Shown one piece after another: positions 54,596 through 63,890 of a DNA stretch of 64,000 bases. The stretch covers positions 147,395-211,394 of the forward strand of contig NZ_SMZJ02000006.1 of assembly GCF_004358095.2 (NCBI RefSeq). Direction: 5' to 3'. The translations under genes were made by a program, and so were the position numbers. The notes beneath the pieces were generated by a model. It was not told the origin of the DNA and did no database searches. It worked only from the letters and a program-made list of their open reading frames with translations. Within the stretch, counting starts at the first letter, position 1, and each line of letters starts with the position of its first letter. This stretch comes from Seonamhaeicola sediminis (GTDB taxonomy: Bacteria; Bacteroidota; Bacteroidia; Flavobacteriales; Flavobacteriaceae).

Positions 54596-57493
54596 ATGAA
54601 ACTAAAGTACATTTATGGTATTGTTGTGTTGTTTACCTCATGGATTGCAACTGCACAAACCTTTCAAGATAATGTTACTAATGAAACTATCGGCGACTTC
54701 CCAAGTCAATGGGATATTGTTGGTGGCATGGCAACGGTAAATCAGCAAGACGGTTATAAGTACATTGGTTTTAGAAGCGGAGGTATCATTAAACCAATAG
54801 TCAATAATCAAACAAACAATTATTTAAACGGAGATTTTACAGTAGAATTTGATGTGTTTTTTGATAAAACGTCTTCGTTGTATGGACAAGGCTTTCAATT
54901 AAGGTTGTGGGATGGTGCTTATGGTTATGAAAAAAATGGAATCCGTTACAAACCGTTTATGATTTATAGAGATGGTTTAGAAACCGACTGGAACCATCCA
55001 GAAATGGGAAGCGCAAAAAATCATTTAAAAGAATTTCAAACCTTAGAACCAGTATGGCGTCATGCAAAAGTAGAATGTATTAAGGGAAAATTAAAAGTGC
55101 TTTTAGACGACCAAATGGTACTCTTCTTACCAAGGTTTAAAATGCAACCAACCATGGTGTCTATAGGTGGTGCGGTAAACGATTCCCGGTTTGATGCAAA
55201 TATTGGGTTTACAAACTTTACCATTACAAATATTCTTCCTCAAACAGAGGTAGTCATGCTTGTAGATAAGGAAACTGATGCGGTAATTGATATTAACCTG
55301 TTATCCAATATTAAAAACAATACGGCATTGCAAGAATCATATTCTAATACAGTAGCCTATTTAGGTAGTATTACTGGGAACTATAAATTAAGACCAGTAG
55401 ATCTTGCAGATGTTAAAAAACCTATTAATGTAGATGTTGATGCCTATGGTAAGTATAAAGTTATGCCAGCAAAAGAAGCGCAACTTGTTTTTGATTTTGA
55501 TACTAAATATGAAACCAAAAAATTGGGTATTACTCCAACTCAAACCATAGTTGCTAATCAGCAATCTTGGTTAGGAAACTATTTTGAAAGCAATACTACA
55601 CTTCCCTTAACCTTTCATGAGTTAGTTTTAGAAAATGGCACTTTAAAGTTAATAGGTGAAACCGAAAAAAATTTAAGTGCATCATCAGTAAATGATGATG
55701 GACCTTGTAGTGCTAAACCAACAGAAGAACAGTTAAGGATACTTGCCGATTCTACATCTCTTTACAACCAACGTCTTCAGTACATAAAAAATTACTCTTT
55801 TGATCAGCTTCGTGGTCTACCTTCTGTTGAATATTTAAACAACTTATCTATTAATCAACTGTCATTGTCTAGTAAATCAGACTTTAGTACTATTCCAACG
55901 GCTGTGCACATTGTTAGAAAAAGTGACAAAACAGGTGGCATTAGTAGAAAAGAACTGATCGAAAGTTTTAAACGTGCTAACAATCTTCTAGAACCATATG
56001 GTTTATATGTCCATATCAACAACCTAAATTATATTGATGATACCACAGTTCTCAATACAAAATTAAATGATTCTACTGATGCTAATGGTAACGGACATGC
56101 GGATTATCTTGAAATTTTAGACATACCAGATCGAGATTTAGATTATGTTTTGAATATATACTTTACAGAAAATAGCTATACATCTTGGGCACGATTTCCT
56201 AATAAGGGTTACGAAAACCAACATATTCTTATGAGAAATGGACAAGCTAAAAATGCTAGTACGTTGACACACGAGTTAGGACATTGGTTTAGTCTTTTAC
56301 ACACTCATGAAACAGCAAGAGGTGATGAACGTGTGGATGGTAAAAACTGTAAATCTTCAGGAGACTTATGCTGTGATACACCAGCAGATCCAAACTTAAG
56401 CGGTCTTGTTACCAATTGTGTTTATACAGGTACGGAAACAGACTCAAAAAACACTGATTATAAGCCAGATACTAGTAATATTATGTCTTATTCGGAAGCA
56501 GAATGTAGAAATAATTTTACCGATGAACAGATTGCCAGAATTTATAGCGCTTACCTAGGTATGAAAAATGATCGAGGATATAATTTTAAAATCAACAGGA
56601 AAATTGGTCAGGAACTTGAATCTATAAATTATAATGCTGGATGGGCTGCAAGAGAAGCTTTTGAATTAGGACCCAATAAATTTATGATTTATTTTAATGA
56701 TCTTAATAATGCTATAGCAATTTATTCCGTTGATAAAAATGGAAAAACAGGCTCTCAAGTAGCTTATAAGGAATTTAGGGGAAATATTTCTTTCATAGGC
56801 ATTAACAATATTAGTACCAAAAGTTATGCATTGTTCATGGATTACGGAACAGGACAACTAGGTATTATAAAATTAAATGACAATGGCTCATTAGGTTCAG
56901 CACAAGCATATCAATTACCTACTAATTACACCAATGCTTATATTACAGCATATCCTAAACGGTTCCTAATGCTTAAAAGCAATTCAGGTACTATAACCAC
57001 TTACAGTTTAGAGAGTGATGGACGATTAGGGTCTAAATTACAAGAATCTCAACTTAATTTTAACAATTTAGAGTTGTTGAGTTTTGGTAACTATACCTTT
57101 GGCTATAATAAATCTGATGGTTTTATTAGAAAATTGATTATAAAATCTGATGGTAGAATTGGTATAGACACTGCAACAAGGAAAGATATTGGAGGCCAGT
57201 GGAATGTAATATGTAATGTAGCACAAACTGATAGTAAGAATGATAGTATGACCAGTATTATGGCTTTAAACAGTAATACAGGTCAACTAATGCAATACGG
57301 CTTTGAAGATGGTAAAATATTAGATGACTGGTATGATAGTTATAAGTTGTCTGCAAATTTCACTTCAGGATTTGATTATTTAACTCCTTACTATATTATT
57401 AATAATGGTCGTTTACATTACTATGTAACTATCTCTAACAGTGAAAAAGGAGAAGTTAAAACATATTACCTTAACAATTATATGCAAAACTAA
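54596..57493 (+). CDS. exported M43-like metalloprotease with jelly-roll N-terminus
   Basis: 965 residues, gene 4. Signal peptide (about 1-20), jelly-roll module (about 21-212), a propeptide-like region, then a metzincin domain of pappalysin/cytophagalysin type. The zinc motif is HELGHWFSLLH (His559, Glu560, His563, His569), and the CCDTPADP segment and Met-turn NIMSY (Met630) follow. The Gly that normally precedes the third His region (HExxHxxGxxH) is Ser566 here. The last 300 residues hold beta-propeller-like repeats, and no T9SS tail is seen. It may process or mature the other exported proteins of the operon, which is inferred. Confidence 0.82.
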   Translation: MKLKYIYGIVVLFTSWIATAQTFQDNVTNETIGDFPSQWDIVGGMATVNQQDGYKYIGFRSGGIIKPIVNNQTNNYLNGDFTVEFDVFFDKTSSLYGQGFQLRLWDGAYGYEKNGIRYKPFMIYRDGLETDWNHPEMGSAKNHLKEFQTLEPVWRHAKVECIKGKLKVLLDDQMVLFLPRFKMQPTMVSIGGAVNDSRFDANIGFTNFTITNILPQTEVVMLVDKETDAVIDINLLSNIKNNTALQESYSNTVAYLGSITGNYKLRPVDLADVKKPINVDVDAYGKYKVMPAKEAQLVFDFDTKYETKKLGITPTQTIVANQQSWLGNYFESNTTLPLTFHELVLENGTLKLIGETEKNLSASSVNDDGPCSAKPTEEQLRILADSTSLYNQRLQYIKNYSFDQLRGLPSVEYLNNLSINQLSLSSKSDFSTIPTAVHIVRKSDKTGGISRKELIESFKRANNLLEPYGLYVHINNLNYIDDTTVLNTKLNDSTDANGNGHADYLEILDIPDRDLDYVLNIYFTENSYTSWARFPNKGYENQHILMRNGQAKNASTLTHELGHWFSLLHTHETARGDERVDGKNCKSSGDLCCDTPADPNLSGLVTNCVYTGTETDSKNTDYKPDTSNIMSYSEAECRNNFTDEQIARIYSAYLGMKNDRGYNFKINRKIGQELESINYNAGWAAREAFELGPNKFMIYFNDLNNAIAIYSVDKNGKTGSQVAYKEFRGNISFIGINNISTKSYALFMDYGTGQLGIIKLNDNGSLGSAQAYQLPTNYTNAYITAYPKRFLMLKSNSGTITTYSLESDGRLGSKLQESQLNFNNLELLSFGNYTFGYNKSDGFIRKLIIKSDGRIGIDTATRKDIGGQWNVICNVAQTDSKNDSMTSIMALNSNTGQLMQYGFEDGKILDDWYDSYKLSANFTSGFDYLTPYYIINNGRLHYYVTISNSEKGEVKTYYLNNYMQN

Positions 57494-58908
57494 TGAAACC
57501 AAAACACCTTATACTATTCCTTGCTTGTTTAAGCATCAGTTTTTCAGTAGAAGCTCAATTCCTAAAAAAACTTAAAAAGAAAGCTGAAGCGGCTGCAGAG
57601 CGAACTATTCTCAATAAAACCGATGAAATAGTATCAAAAAAAACGGAACAAGCTATAGATAGTGCTACTACATCTAAGCCTAAAAAAAGTAATAACACAA
57701 AAAAGGAAACTACTAAAAAATCAGTACCTGTTCCAAACCAGCAAACCACAAATGCTAAAGGAACAGAAAGTGAAGCCGATTTGCATCTACTGAATAAAGT
57801 GGATCCCTATTATACGGCTTTAGGCGAAACGGTAACCTTTACAATACATGTAGTTAATAAAGGACCAGCATCATCAAATGATATTGTTTCAAAAGTTCAC
57901 ATTCCAAATAGTTACAGTGTATCTAATATTTCAGTAACCCAAGGCAGTTATAATGAGGATTCAGAACTTTGGGATATTGGTAATCTTGAGGAGTGGAAAA
58001 AAGCTACAATGACAATAGTAGTTGTAGTTGTAGACGATAGAGATTTGTTGACAACCGCTGAAGTGGTTGGTTGTAGTACCAAAGATCCAGACAGCACACC
58101 CAACAATGGCATTGATACCAATCGTAATGGAAACATCATAGATGATAAAGGAGATGAGGATGATGGTGATGGTCAAGATGTAGTAATAGGTGAAGTACTC
58201 GCCAATAATGATGATAATGATAGCAACAATAATAATAATAGTGATAATACAAACCAATTAGGAGGAAACAATCCTAACTTCATCTATTATATTACTACAG
58301 ATATAAAATTGGAACTAAAGGATGGTAAAGACCATATTATTTCCTATTTAGATTTTGATACTATGGCAATGCGAATGGAATATCACGGTAAACGAAAAAA
58401 TCCAGACCCTGTATATTGGGATCAGTACGGTTATATCTATTCAGCTGATAAAGGGCAATATGTCAAAGTTCATTTTGAAACTTTTAGTAACTACATGGCA
58501 CAAATGTTAGATGCCTATACTTTTTTTGATCCTAAAGCTTATTTGCCATACGATAATGTCTCAGAAGAACTCGATTATACTATTCGTACTATAAGCTATA
58601 ATAGTCAAGAAATAATAATGTCTATGGGTAAATATCCAATAATTGAATGGGCATATTACTACCATCCATCTTGGTTTGAAGGTGTTGAAGGAGTAGTAAA
58701 AGAAACTATTTCTTGTAGAGGCAGTAATAACTGTAAACGGTATTTGGTGGTTAGTGGTCAAGGCAAAGGAACCTATATAGTTTTTGATTCAGAAGATTAT
58801 CTAGCAGAGATTGTTAATCCAGATGGAGCAAAAGCTATATACACATATGAAGAGACTACAGTTAAATTACCAAATGCTGTAGAATATAATTTTAATACTC
58901 GAAATTAA
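57493..58908 (+). CDS. exported DUF11 protein with amphipathic N-terminal helix
   Basis: 471 residues, gene 5; its first base overlaps the stop of gene 4. Signal peptide (about 1-21), charged helix (FLKKLKKKAEAAAERTILNK, about 22-58), a Lys/Thr linker, a DUF11 beta-sandwich (about 95-185, ALGETVTFTIHVVNKGPASS), an Asp/Asn-rich linker (about 190-255) that may bind calcium, and a C-terminal domain (about 265-471) related to that of gene 1, with the same SCRGSNNC-type cysteine pair. It appears to be gene 1 with a DUF11 module inserted. Confidence 0.78.
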   Translation: MKPKHLILFLACLSISFSVEAQFLKKLKKKAEAAAERTILNKTDEIVSKKTEQAIDSATTSKPKKSNNTKKETTKKSVPVPNQQTTNAKGTESEADLHLLNKVDPYYTALGETVTFTIHVVNKGPASSNDIVSKVHIPNSYSVSNISVTQGSYNEDSELWDIGNLEEWKKATMTIVVVVVDDRDLLTTAEVVGCSTKDPDSTPNNGIDTNRNGNIIDDKGDEDDGDGQDVVIGEVLANNDDNDSNNNNNSDNTNQLGGNNPNFIYYITTDIKLELKDGKDHIISYLDFDTMAMRMEYHGKRKNPDPVYWDQYGYIYSADKGQYVKVHFETFSNYMAQMLDAYTFFDPKAYLPYDNVSEELDYTIRTISYNSQEIIMSMGKYPIIEWAYYYHPSWFEGVEGVVKETISCRGSNNCKRYLVVSGQGKGTYIVFDSEDYLAEIVNPDGAKAIYTYEETTVKLPNAVEYNFNTRN

Positions 58909-58932
58909 TCATAATTAAACTTAATTCTCATT

Positions 58933-59544
58933 ATGAAAATTCTTAACTATTACAGTCTATTGTTGGTGTTGTGTTTAGTCTTATCATGTGGTAACAATGA
59001 AAAAAAAGAAACCAATCAAAAAACCAACTCAGTAGTAAACAAAATAAAAACAGGTAACAACCTTGTTAAAGGCGCACGAGATTTAGCAGCAGAGTCAGAA
59101 GCATTAAAAAAACTCACACCAATTTCTGTAGAAACTTTAAAAGCGTTTTTTCCAGAAACTATTTATGGTATGCCAAAAACCAATAGCAATGCTTTGGATA
59201 TGGCAGGTGCTTCTATGGCATTTGCAATCTATGGGCAAAATACAAGCAAACAAATAAACATAAGATTTTTTGATGGTGCTGGAGAAAAAGGATCAGCTGC
59301 AACTGCATCTTACAGAGCCATTAAGTATGATAAAACCAATAAAGAAGAATATGGTGATTATACGATAACAAAAGCTTATGAAGACTCTATGGTAAAAGAA
59401 CATTTCGATAAAGGTCAAAACAGATACACTTTAGAGTTTTTTTACAATGGTCGTTTTGCGGTCAATTTAAAAGTTACAGGATTTGAGCAAAAGGACGTTT
59501 GGCCAATTTTTAAAGAATTTAAATTAAATAATCTCATCAAATAA
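58933..59544 (+). CDS. small lipoprotein of unknown function
   Basis: 203 residues, gene 6, 24 bases after gene 5. A lipoprotein signal (Cys19, LSCG) is followed by a Lys/Asn-rich linker and a compact domain (about 60-203) with LTPISVETLKAFFPETIYGM and FYNGRFAVNLKVTGFEQKDV. The fold is mixed alpha/beta. No family is recognised. Confidence 0.7.
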   Translation: MKILNYYSLLLVLCLVLSCGNNEKKETNQKTNSVVNKIKTGNNLVKGARDLAAESEALKKLTPISVETLKAFFPETIYGMPKTNSNALDMAGASMAFAIYGQNTSKQINIRFFDGAGEKGSAATASYRAIKYDKTNKEEYGDYTITKAYEDSMVKEHFDKGQNRYTLEFFYNGRFAVNLKVTGFEQKDVWPIFKEFKLNNLIK

Positions 59545-59575
59545 TATTAAAGCTATTAATCAAAAGATACAGGTC

Positions 59576-62188
59576 ATGAAAAAAGTAATATTAATATTAA
59601 CGTTAGCCCTAAGTACATTAACATTTGCACAAAAGGGTATTAATTACAAAGCGTTGATTAAAGATGACAGTAACAATGTGCTGTCCAACCAAAACATAAC
59701 CATTGAATTCTCGATTTTAGAAGGTCCCGCTGCCGATTTTTCGAGTGTAGTATATGCCGAAACCCATTCGGCTACTACAGATGCTAACGGAATTGTTATA
59801 GTTAACATAGGAGAAGGAAACCCTTTATCTGGGTTTGATGGTGAATATGAAAATATTGATTGGGGGAATTTTTTTGCCTCTCATTTTTTAAAAGTACAAA
59901 TCGATACAGGCTCAGGACTTACAGATATGGGAACCACTGAATTTAAGGCTGTCCCTTATGCATTGTATGCCCAGAACTCCAATACATCAGGTCTTGAGAT
60001 ATTAGATGAAGGAAACGGAGAAGGTTGGCGTTTAAAAAATAGACCACCAAATAATTATGGATTAATTTCATTTGGTGCAGTCGATTTAAGTATTAGTACA
60101 AGCGAATCAACTACTAGAGGGGCTACTGGAAATTATGCCACAGCTTTAGGAAGAAACACAACTGCTTCTGGTCAAAGTTCATTTGCATCCGGAATCAATA
60201 CAAGCGCAACTCAATCACAAGCTACAGCAATGGGTGCTTCTACTGTAGCCTCAGGGTTTAATTCTGTGGCAATGGGGCAATACACTAGAGCCGAAGCACC
60301 AAACTCAACAGCCATTGGACTTTTTAATGTAGGTGGTGGCGATCCTTTACTAGCTTCTGCAACCGATCCTTTGTTCGAAATTGGTAATGGTTATTTTGTA
60401 GATGGAACCAATGATGTGCGCACGAATGCCTTAACGGTATTACGGAATGGTACCATAACAGCCCCAACTTTTGATATGGCTGAAATCACAGATCCTAAGG
60501 CTTTAATTACCAAGGAATACGCTGACGCTAACTATTCTGGAGGAGGCTCAGGAACTTCACCAACAGGTTTGGAGACCTTGGATGAAGGCAATGGAATAGG
60601 CTGGAGGTTGATAGGGAGAAATCCTGCTAATTTTGGAGCTGTGGGGGAAAACGCCGTCGATATGAGTTACAATCCAGATGCCTCAGAAGATTTTGGAGCT
60701 CTAGGTACTGCAAATTTTACTGCTGGATATAAAACCAAAGCGACTAATTTAGCCTCGACCGCACTGGGAAATGAAACCATAGCATCAGGATTCAGTACGA
60801 CTGCTTTAGGTTTTGGAACTATTGCTGATGACCAATTTTCTACTGTTGTAGGTAGATTAAATGATAATACTACCGCAACAAATATCTTGTTTCAGATTGG
60901 TAATGGAAATACAGGCGGGCGTTCAAACGCTTTTAATGTAAATATGGATGGTATTATCACAGCCCCAAGCTTCGATATTTCAGAAATCACAGACCCAAAA
61001 GCTTTAATCACCAAAGAATATGCTGATGCTAATCTTTCTTCTACAGGTTTAGAAGCACTAGATGAAGGTAATGGCACTGGTTGGCGGTTAACAGGAGCTA
61101 ATCCAACCTATTATGGTAATATTGGCTCAAATGCAGTGGATCTAAGTTATTCAAATCTCTCAAGTTCGGTATTAGGTGCAACAGGCGAGAATGCCTTTGC
61201 TACTGGATCTTTAACTCAAGCTTTAGGTTTTGCATCAACATCAATGGGATATTTTACAGAAGCTTTAGGCGCTTATTCGACTGCTGTAGGAAAGGATACA
61301 AATGCTGTTGGCACATCTTCTTTTGCAGTGGGAGAAGTAACATATGCTACAGGTACAGCATCAACAGCAATGGGAGTGTCATCACAAGCTTCTGGTTTTG
61401 CATCAACAGCAATGGGTTACATTGTTAATGCCGATGATGAAGCATCTACAGTTGTTGGTAGTTTAAACGACGCAACGTTTTCTACTTCAACCTTGTTTCA
61501 AGTTGGTAATGGTAATAATATTAATGACCGTAGTAATGCCCTAACGGTTTTAGAAAATGGCTATTCAGCGTTTGGGACACATAATGTAGAACCCAATTCA
61601 GATCTTCATCTCTTTCATGATAACGACGGGACTTTAAACGGGTTTAAACTGCAAAATAAAGGTACAAATGAAAACTGGTGGCGTTTTTATACACTCAACA
61701 GTAACGGTCAGTTGTATTTATATTCCAAAGCGGGAGGTAATGCTAGTCCTGTGGGTTCTTTTGATGACGCTTCTGGTGCTTACACCGCACTGTCTGATAG
61801 ACGCGCAAAAGCCAATTTTAATGATCTGTATTTTAACTGGCAGGAGTTTATGCAACTTCAACCGTTAACCTATCACTACAAGAGCGATGAGAACAAGAAA
61901 TCTCATATTGGTTTCGTAGCACAAGATGTAGAGCCCATTTATCCAGAATTAGTAAACCACAACAAAGAAGACGATTTATACCAGCTTAACTATTCAGGTT
62001 TTGGCGTAGTCGCTATAAAAGCAATACAAGAGTTAAAGAAAGAAAATGAGCAGCTAAAAGCCTTACTTCTTAAAGAGCAACAGGATAGTGCAGAACAATC
62101 TGAAATTCTGCAAACACTGCTAAAAAGAGTAGAAGCTATAGAGAAACAGCAATCAAGTAGTGTAACAATACAGTTGGTAAAAAACTAA
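59576..62188 (+). CDS. head-repeat adhesin-like protein with S74 chaperone domain
   Basis: 870 residues, gene 7. Signal peptide (about 1-18), then long runs of trimeric-adhesin head repeats of the Hep_Hag/YadA type (for example ATALGRNTTASGQSSFASG and STAMGVSSQASGFASTAMG). Three spaced copies of an LDEGNGxGWRL unit (about residues 143, 335, 495) mark an internal triplication. The C-terminus has an endosialidase-type S74 intramolecular chaperone (about 742-835; DRRAKANF, SHIGFVAQDVEPIYPEL) and a terminal coiled coil. S74 domains normally trimerise fibres and are released by self-cleavage. No YadA barrel anchor is seen. Confidence 0.85.
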   Translation: MKKVILILTLALSTLTFAQKGINYKALIKDDSNNVLSNQNITIEFSILEGPAADFSSVVYAETHSATTDANGIVIVNIGEGNPLSGFDGEYENIDWGNFFASHFLKVQIDTGSGLTDMGTTEFKAVPYALYAQNSNTSGLEILDEGNGEGWRLKNRPPNNYGLISFGAVDLSISTSESTTRGATGNYATALGRNTTASGQSSFASGINTSATQSQATAMGASTVASGFNSVAMGQYTRAEAPNSTAIGLFNVGGGDPLLASATDPLFEIGNGYFVDGTNDVRTNALTVLRNGTITAPTFDMAEITDPKALITKEYADANYSGGGSGTSPTGLETLDEGNGIGWRLIGRNPANFGAVGENAVDMSYNPDASEDFGALGTANFTAGYKTKATNLASTALGNETIASGFSTTALGFGTIADDQFSTVVGRLNDNTTATNILFQIGNGNTGGRSNAFNVNMDGIITAPSFDISEITDPKALITKEYADANLSSTGLEALDEGNGTGWRLTGANPTYYGNIGSNAVDLSYSNLSSSVLGATGENAFATGSLTQALGFASTSMGYFTEALGAYSTAVGKDTNAVGTSSFAVGEVTYATGTASTAMGVSSQASGFASTAMGYIVNADDEASTVVGSLNDATFSTSTLFQVGNGNNINDRSNALTVLENGYSAFGTHNVEPNSDLHLFHDNDGTLNGFKLQNKGTNENWWRFYTLNSNGQLYLYSKAGGNASPVGSFDDASGAYTALSDRRAKANFNDLYFNWQEFMQLQPLTYHYKSDENKKSHIGFVAQDVEPIYPELVNHNKEDDLYQLNYSGFGVVAIKAIQELKKENEQLKALLLKEQQDSAEQSEILQTLLKRVEAIEKQQSSSVTIQLVKN

Positions 62189-62195
62189 AACTTTT

Positions 62196-62228
62196 GTCAT
62201 TCTGAACGAGGAACGAGGAGGAATCTCA
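62196..62228 (+). repeat. dispersed intergenic repeat, copy 2
   Basis: The sequence beginning GTCATTCTGAACGAGG and ending GGAATCTCA matches the same Bacteroidota intergenic repeat type as at 12258, here with an internal GAACGAG duplication. It lies in the gap between genes 7 and 8 of the operon. Confidence 0.5.
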
Positions 62229-62245
62229 ATATAAAAAATACAAGT

Positions 62246-62707
62246 ATGAAAATAATAACCAGTTTTTCAATATGCTTTCTGCTTTGGTTTTCAGGTAATG
62301 CCCAAACCATAGAAAAATTTAGTATCGATAGTGGTGGAGCTAGTGAAACCAATGGTAATATACAATTACTTTATACTATAGGTGAAACACATGTGCAAGA
62401 AGTAAGTACAGGAACAATAATATTATCTGAAGGTTTTATTAACCCAGAAACTTCAACTACTTTGGCTTATGAAGATGGAATAAAATTTAGTACTAAAGTT
62501 TTTCCAAATCCAGCTACTAGTTTTTTAACGATTAAATCTGCAATGCCATTACTTAAAGTTGAATTTTATGATATTTTAGGAAAACAAGCTTTTATTGTCA
62601 CTTCAGAATTAAATCGAATAGATGTAAGCAAGCTTTCAAAAGGCATTTATTTACTTAAAATAGAAACAGATAAGGGAAATATCAACAAAAAAGTAATAAT
62701 TGACTAA
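62246..62707 (+). CDS. small T9SS type A sorting-domain protein
   Basis: 153 residues, gene 8. Signal peptide (about 1-20, NAQ), a short SPRB/T9SS-associated N-terminal region (KFSIDSGGASETNGNIQL), and a complete type A sorting domain (about 75-153) starting VFPNPATSFLTI, with LSKGIYLLKI and the ending KKVIID. The tail should direct outer-membrane export through T9SS and surface attachment. The passenger is tiny, so it may serve as an anchor or assembly partner. Confidence 0.85.
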   Translation: MKIITSFSICFLLWFSGNAQTIEKFSIDSGGASETNGNIQLLYTIGETHVQEVSTGTIILSEGFINPETSTTLAYEDGIKFSTKVFPNPATSFLTIKSAMPLLKVEFYDILGKQAFIVTSELNRIDVSKLSKGIYLLKIETDKGNINKKVIID

Positions 62708-62721
62708 CTATAAATCATATT

Positions 62722-63678
62722 ATGAAAAATTTAAATCAGCCAATTTTTATATTATTCATTTCTATCAGCGTATTGTTTAATTGTAAAAACGATAAGAAAT
62801 CACAACCAATTGAAGAAATTGTAGAAGTTGAAGAAATACAATTTCCAAGTAATACAATTGATATTGTTACGCGTAGCATGGAATTTCAATCAGTAGATAC
62901 TATTCCATCAGGTTGGAATACTTTTAAATATGAAAACTTATCAAACGAAACCCATTTCTTTTTATTAGATAAATATCCTGAAGGAAAAACTGCAGAAAAT
63001 GCTATTACTGATATTGCTCCTGTATTTGAAGAAGGTATGGATTTAATAAATGAAGGCAAAGCAGAAGAAGGGTTTGCTGCCTTTGCTAAACTACCAGCAT
63101 GGTATGGCGATATTGTGTTTTCTGGAGGGGCTGGTTTGATTGCTCCAAAACATACAGCTATTACTACATTAAAATTAAGACCAGGATATTATATTATGGA
63201 ATGCTATGTAAAAATGCCCAATGGTAAATTCCATACGCTTATGGGAATGGCAAAACCTATCGTAGTTACTGATGAAGATAGTGGTAATAAGCCACCAAAA
63301 GGAACAGTAAATATTACCTTATCTGGTGAAGAAGGTATTACATATGATAAAGGTATTACCAAAGGAAAACAAATTTTTTCAGTATACGTAAAAGATCAAA
63401 AGCCACATGAAAATTTTATTTGGCATGACTTGAATCTGGTCAAATTAGATCCTAATGCAAGTTTAGAGGCATTAGAAGCCTGGATGGATTGGTCAAATCC
63501 AAAAGGATTAATTACCCCCGTTCCAAGTGGTATAACCTTTTTAGGTGGTGTAAACGATATGCCTGCTGGTAGAACAGGCTATTTTTATGCCAATTTAGAT
63601 CCAGGGAAATATGCTTTTATTTCTGAAGTTCCAAATAGCAAAGAAAAAGGTATGTTTAAAATCTTCACAGTCAACTAA
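62722..63678 (+). CDS. lipoprotein with cupredoxin-like segments, function unknown
   Basis: 318 residues, gene 9 and last of the operon. A lipoprotein signal (Cys21) is followed by two beta-rich halves (about 45-195 and 200-318). The first half has the LRPGYYIMECYVKMPNGKFHTLMGMAKPI segment (given in part), which looks like a cupredoxin strand-loop-strand without clear copper ligands. The second half ends in a GRTGYFYANLDPGKYAFISEVPN strand. The assignment is tentative. Confidence 0.65.
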   Translation: MKNLNQPIFILFISISVLFNCKNDKKSQPIEEIVEVEEIQFPSNTIDIVTRSMEFQSVDTIPSGWNTFKYENLSNETHFFLLDKYPEGKTAENAITDIAPVFEEGMDLINEGKAEEGFAAFAKLPAWYGDIVFSGGAGLIAPKHTAITTLKLRPGYYIMECYVKMPNGKFHTLMGMAKPIVVTDEDSGNKPPKGTVNITLSGEEGITYDKGITKGKQIFSVYVKDQKPHENFIWHDLNLVKLDPNASLEALEAWMDWSNPKGLITPVPSGITFLGGVNDMPAGRTGYFYANLDPGKYAFISEVPNSKEKGMFKIFTVN

Positions 63679-63723
63679 CAAATCATTCAGTAATCCCCAA
63701 TCGTAATAATAATAAAACAAAAA

Positions 63724-63751
63724 AAACCCTTCATTAAAAAATGAAGGGTTT
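63724..63751 (-). terminator. terminator of the rRNA operon
   Basis: A 12-bp stem (AAACCCTTCATT / AATGAAGGGTTT) with a 4-base loop. On the minus strand it is followed by TTTTTGTTTTATT, so it mainly ends the rRNA operon; it may also end the exported-protein operon. Confidence 0.8.
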
Positions 63752-63782
63752 ATATATAAATACTGATGCTTCAGTATCAAAA

Positions 63783-63890
63783 AAAGGCAACGACCTACTC
63801 TCCCACAACTGTAGTACCATCGGCGCTAATGGGCTTAACTTCTCTGTTCGGAATGGTAAGAGGTGAGCCCCATCGCTATAACCACCTTAA
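63783..63890 (-). rRNA. rrf: 5S ribosomal RNA
   Basis: On the minus strand the sequence carries GATGGGGCTCACCTCTTACC and CCGAACAGAGAAGTTAAGCC, the conserved 5S loops, and helix I pairing near both ends (AAGG with CCTT). Length is about 108 bases and the ends are approximate. It is the last gene of an rRNA operon whose 23S lies beyond the window. Confidence 0.92.

Noticed and set aside
59576..62188. Head-repeat/S74 protein as part of a prophage tail
   Set aside because: It has a signal peptide and sits in an operon of exported proteins, with no phage structural, lysis or integrase genes around.
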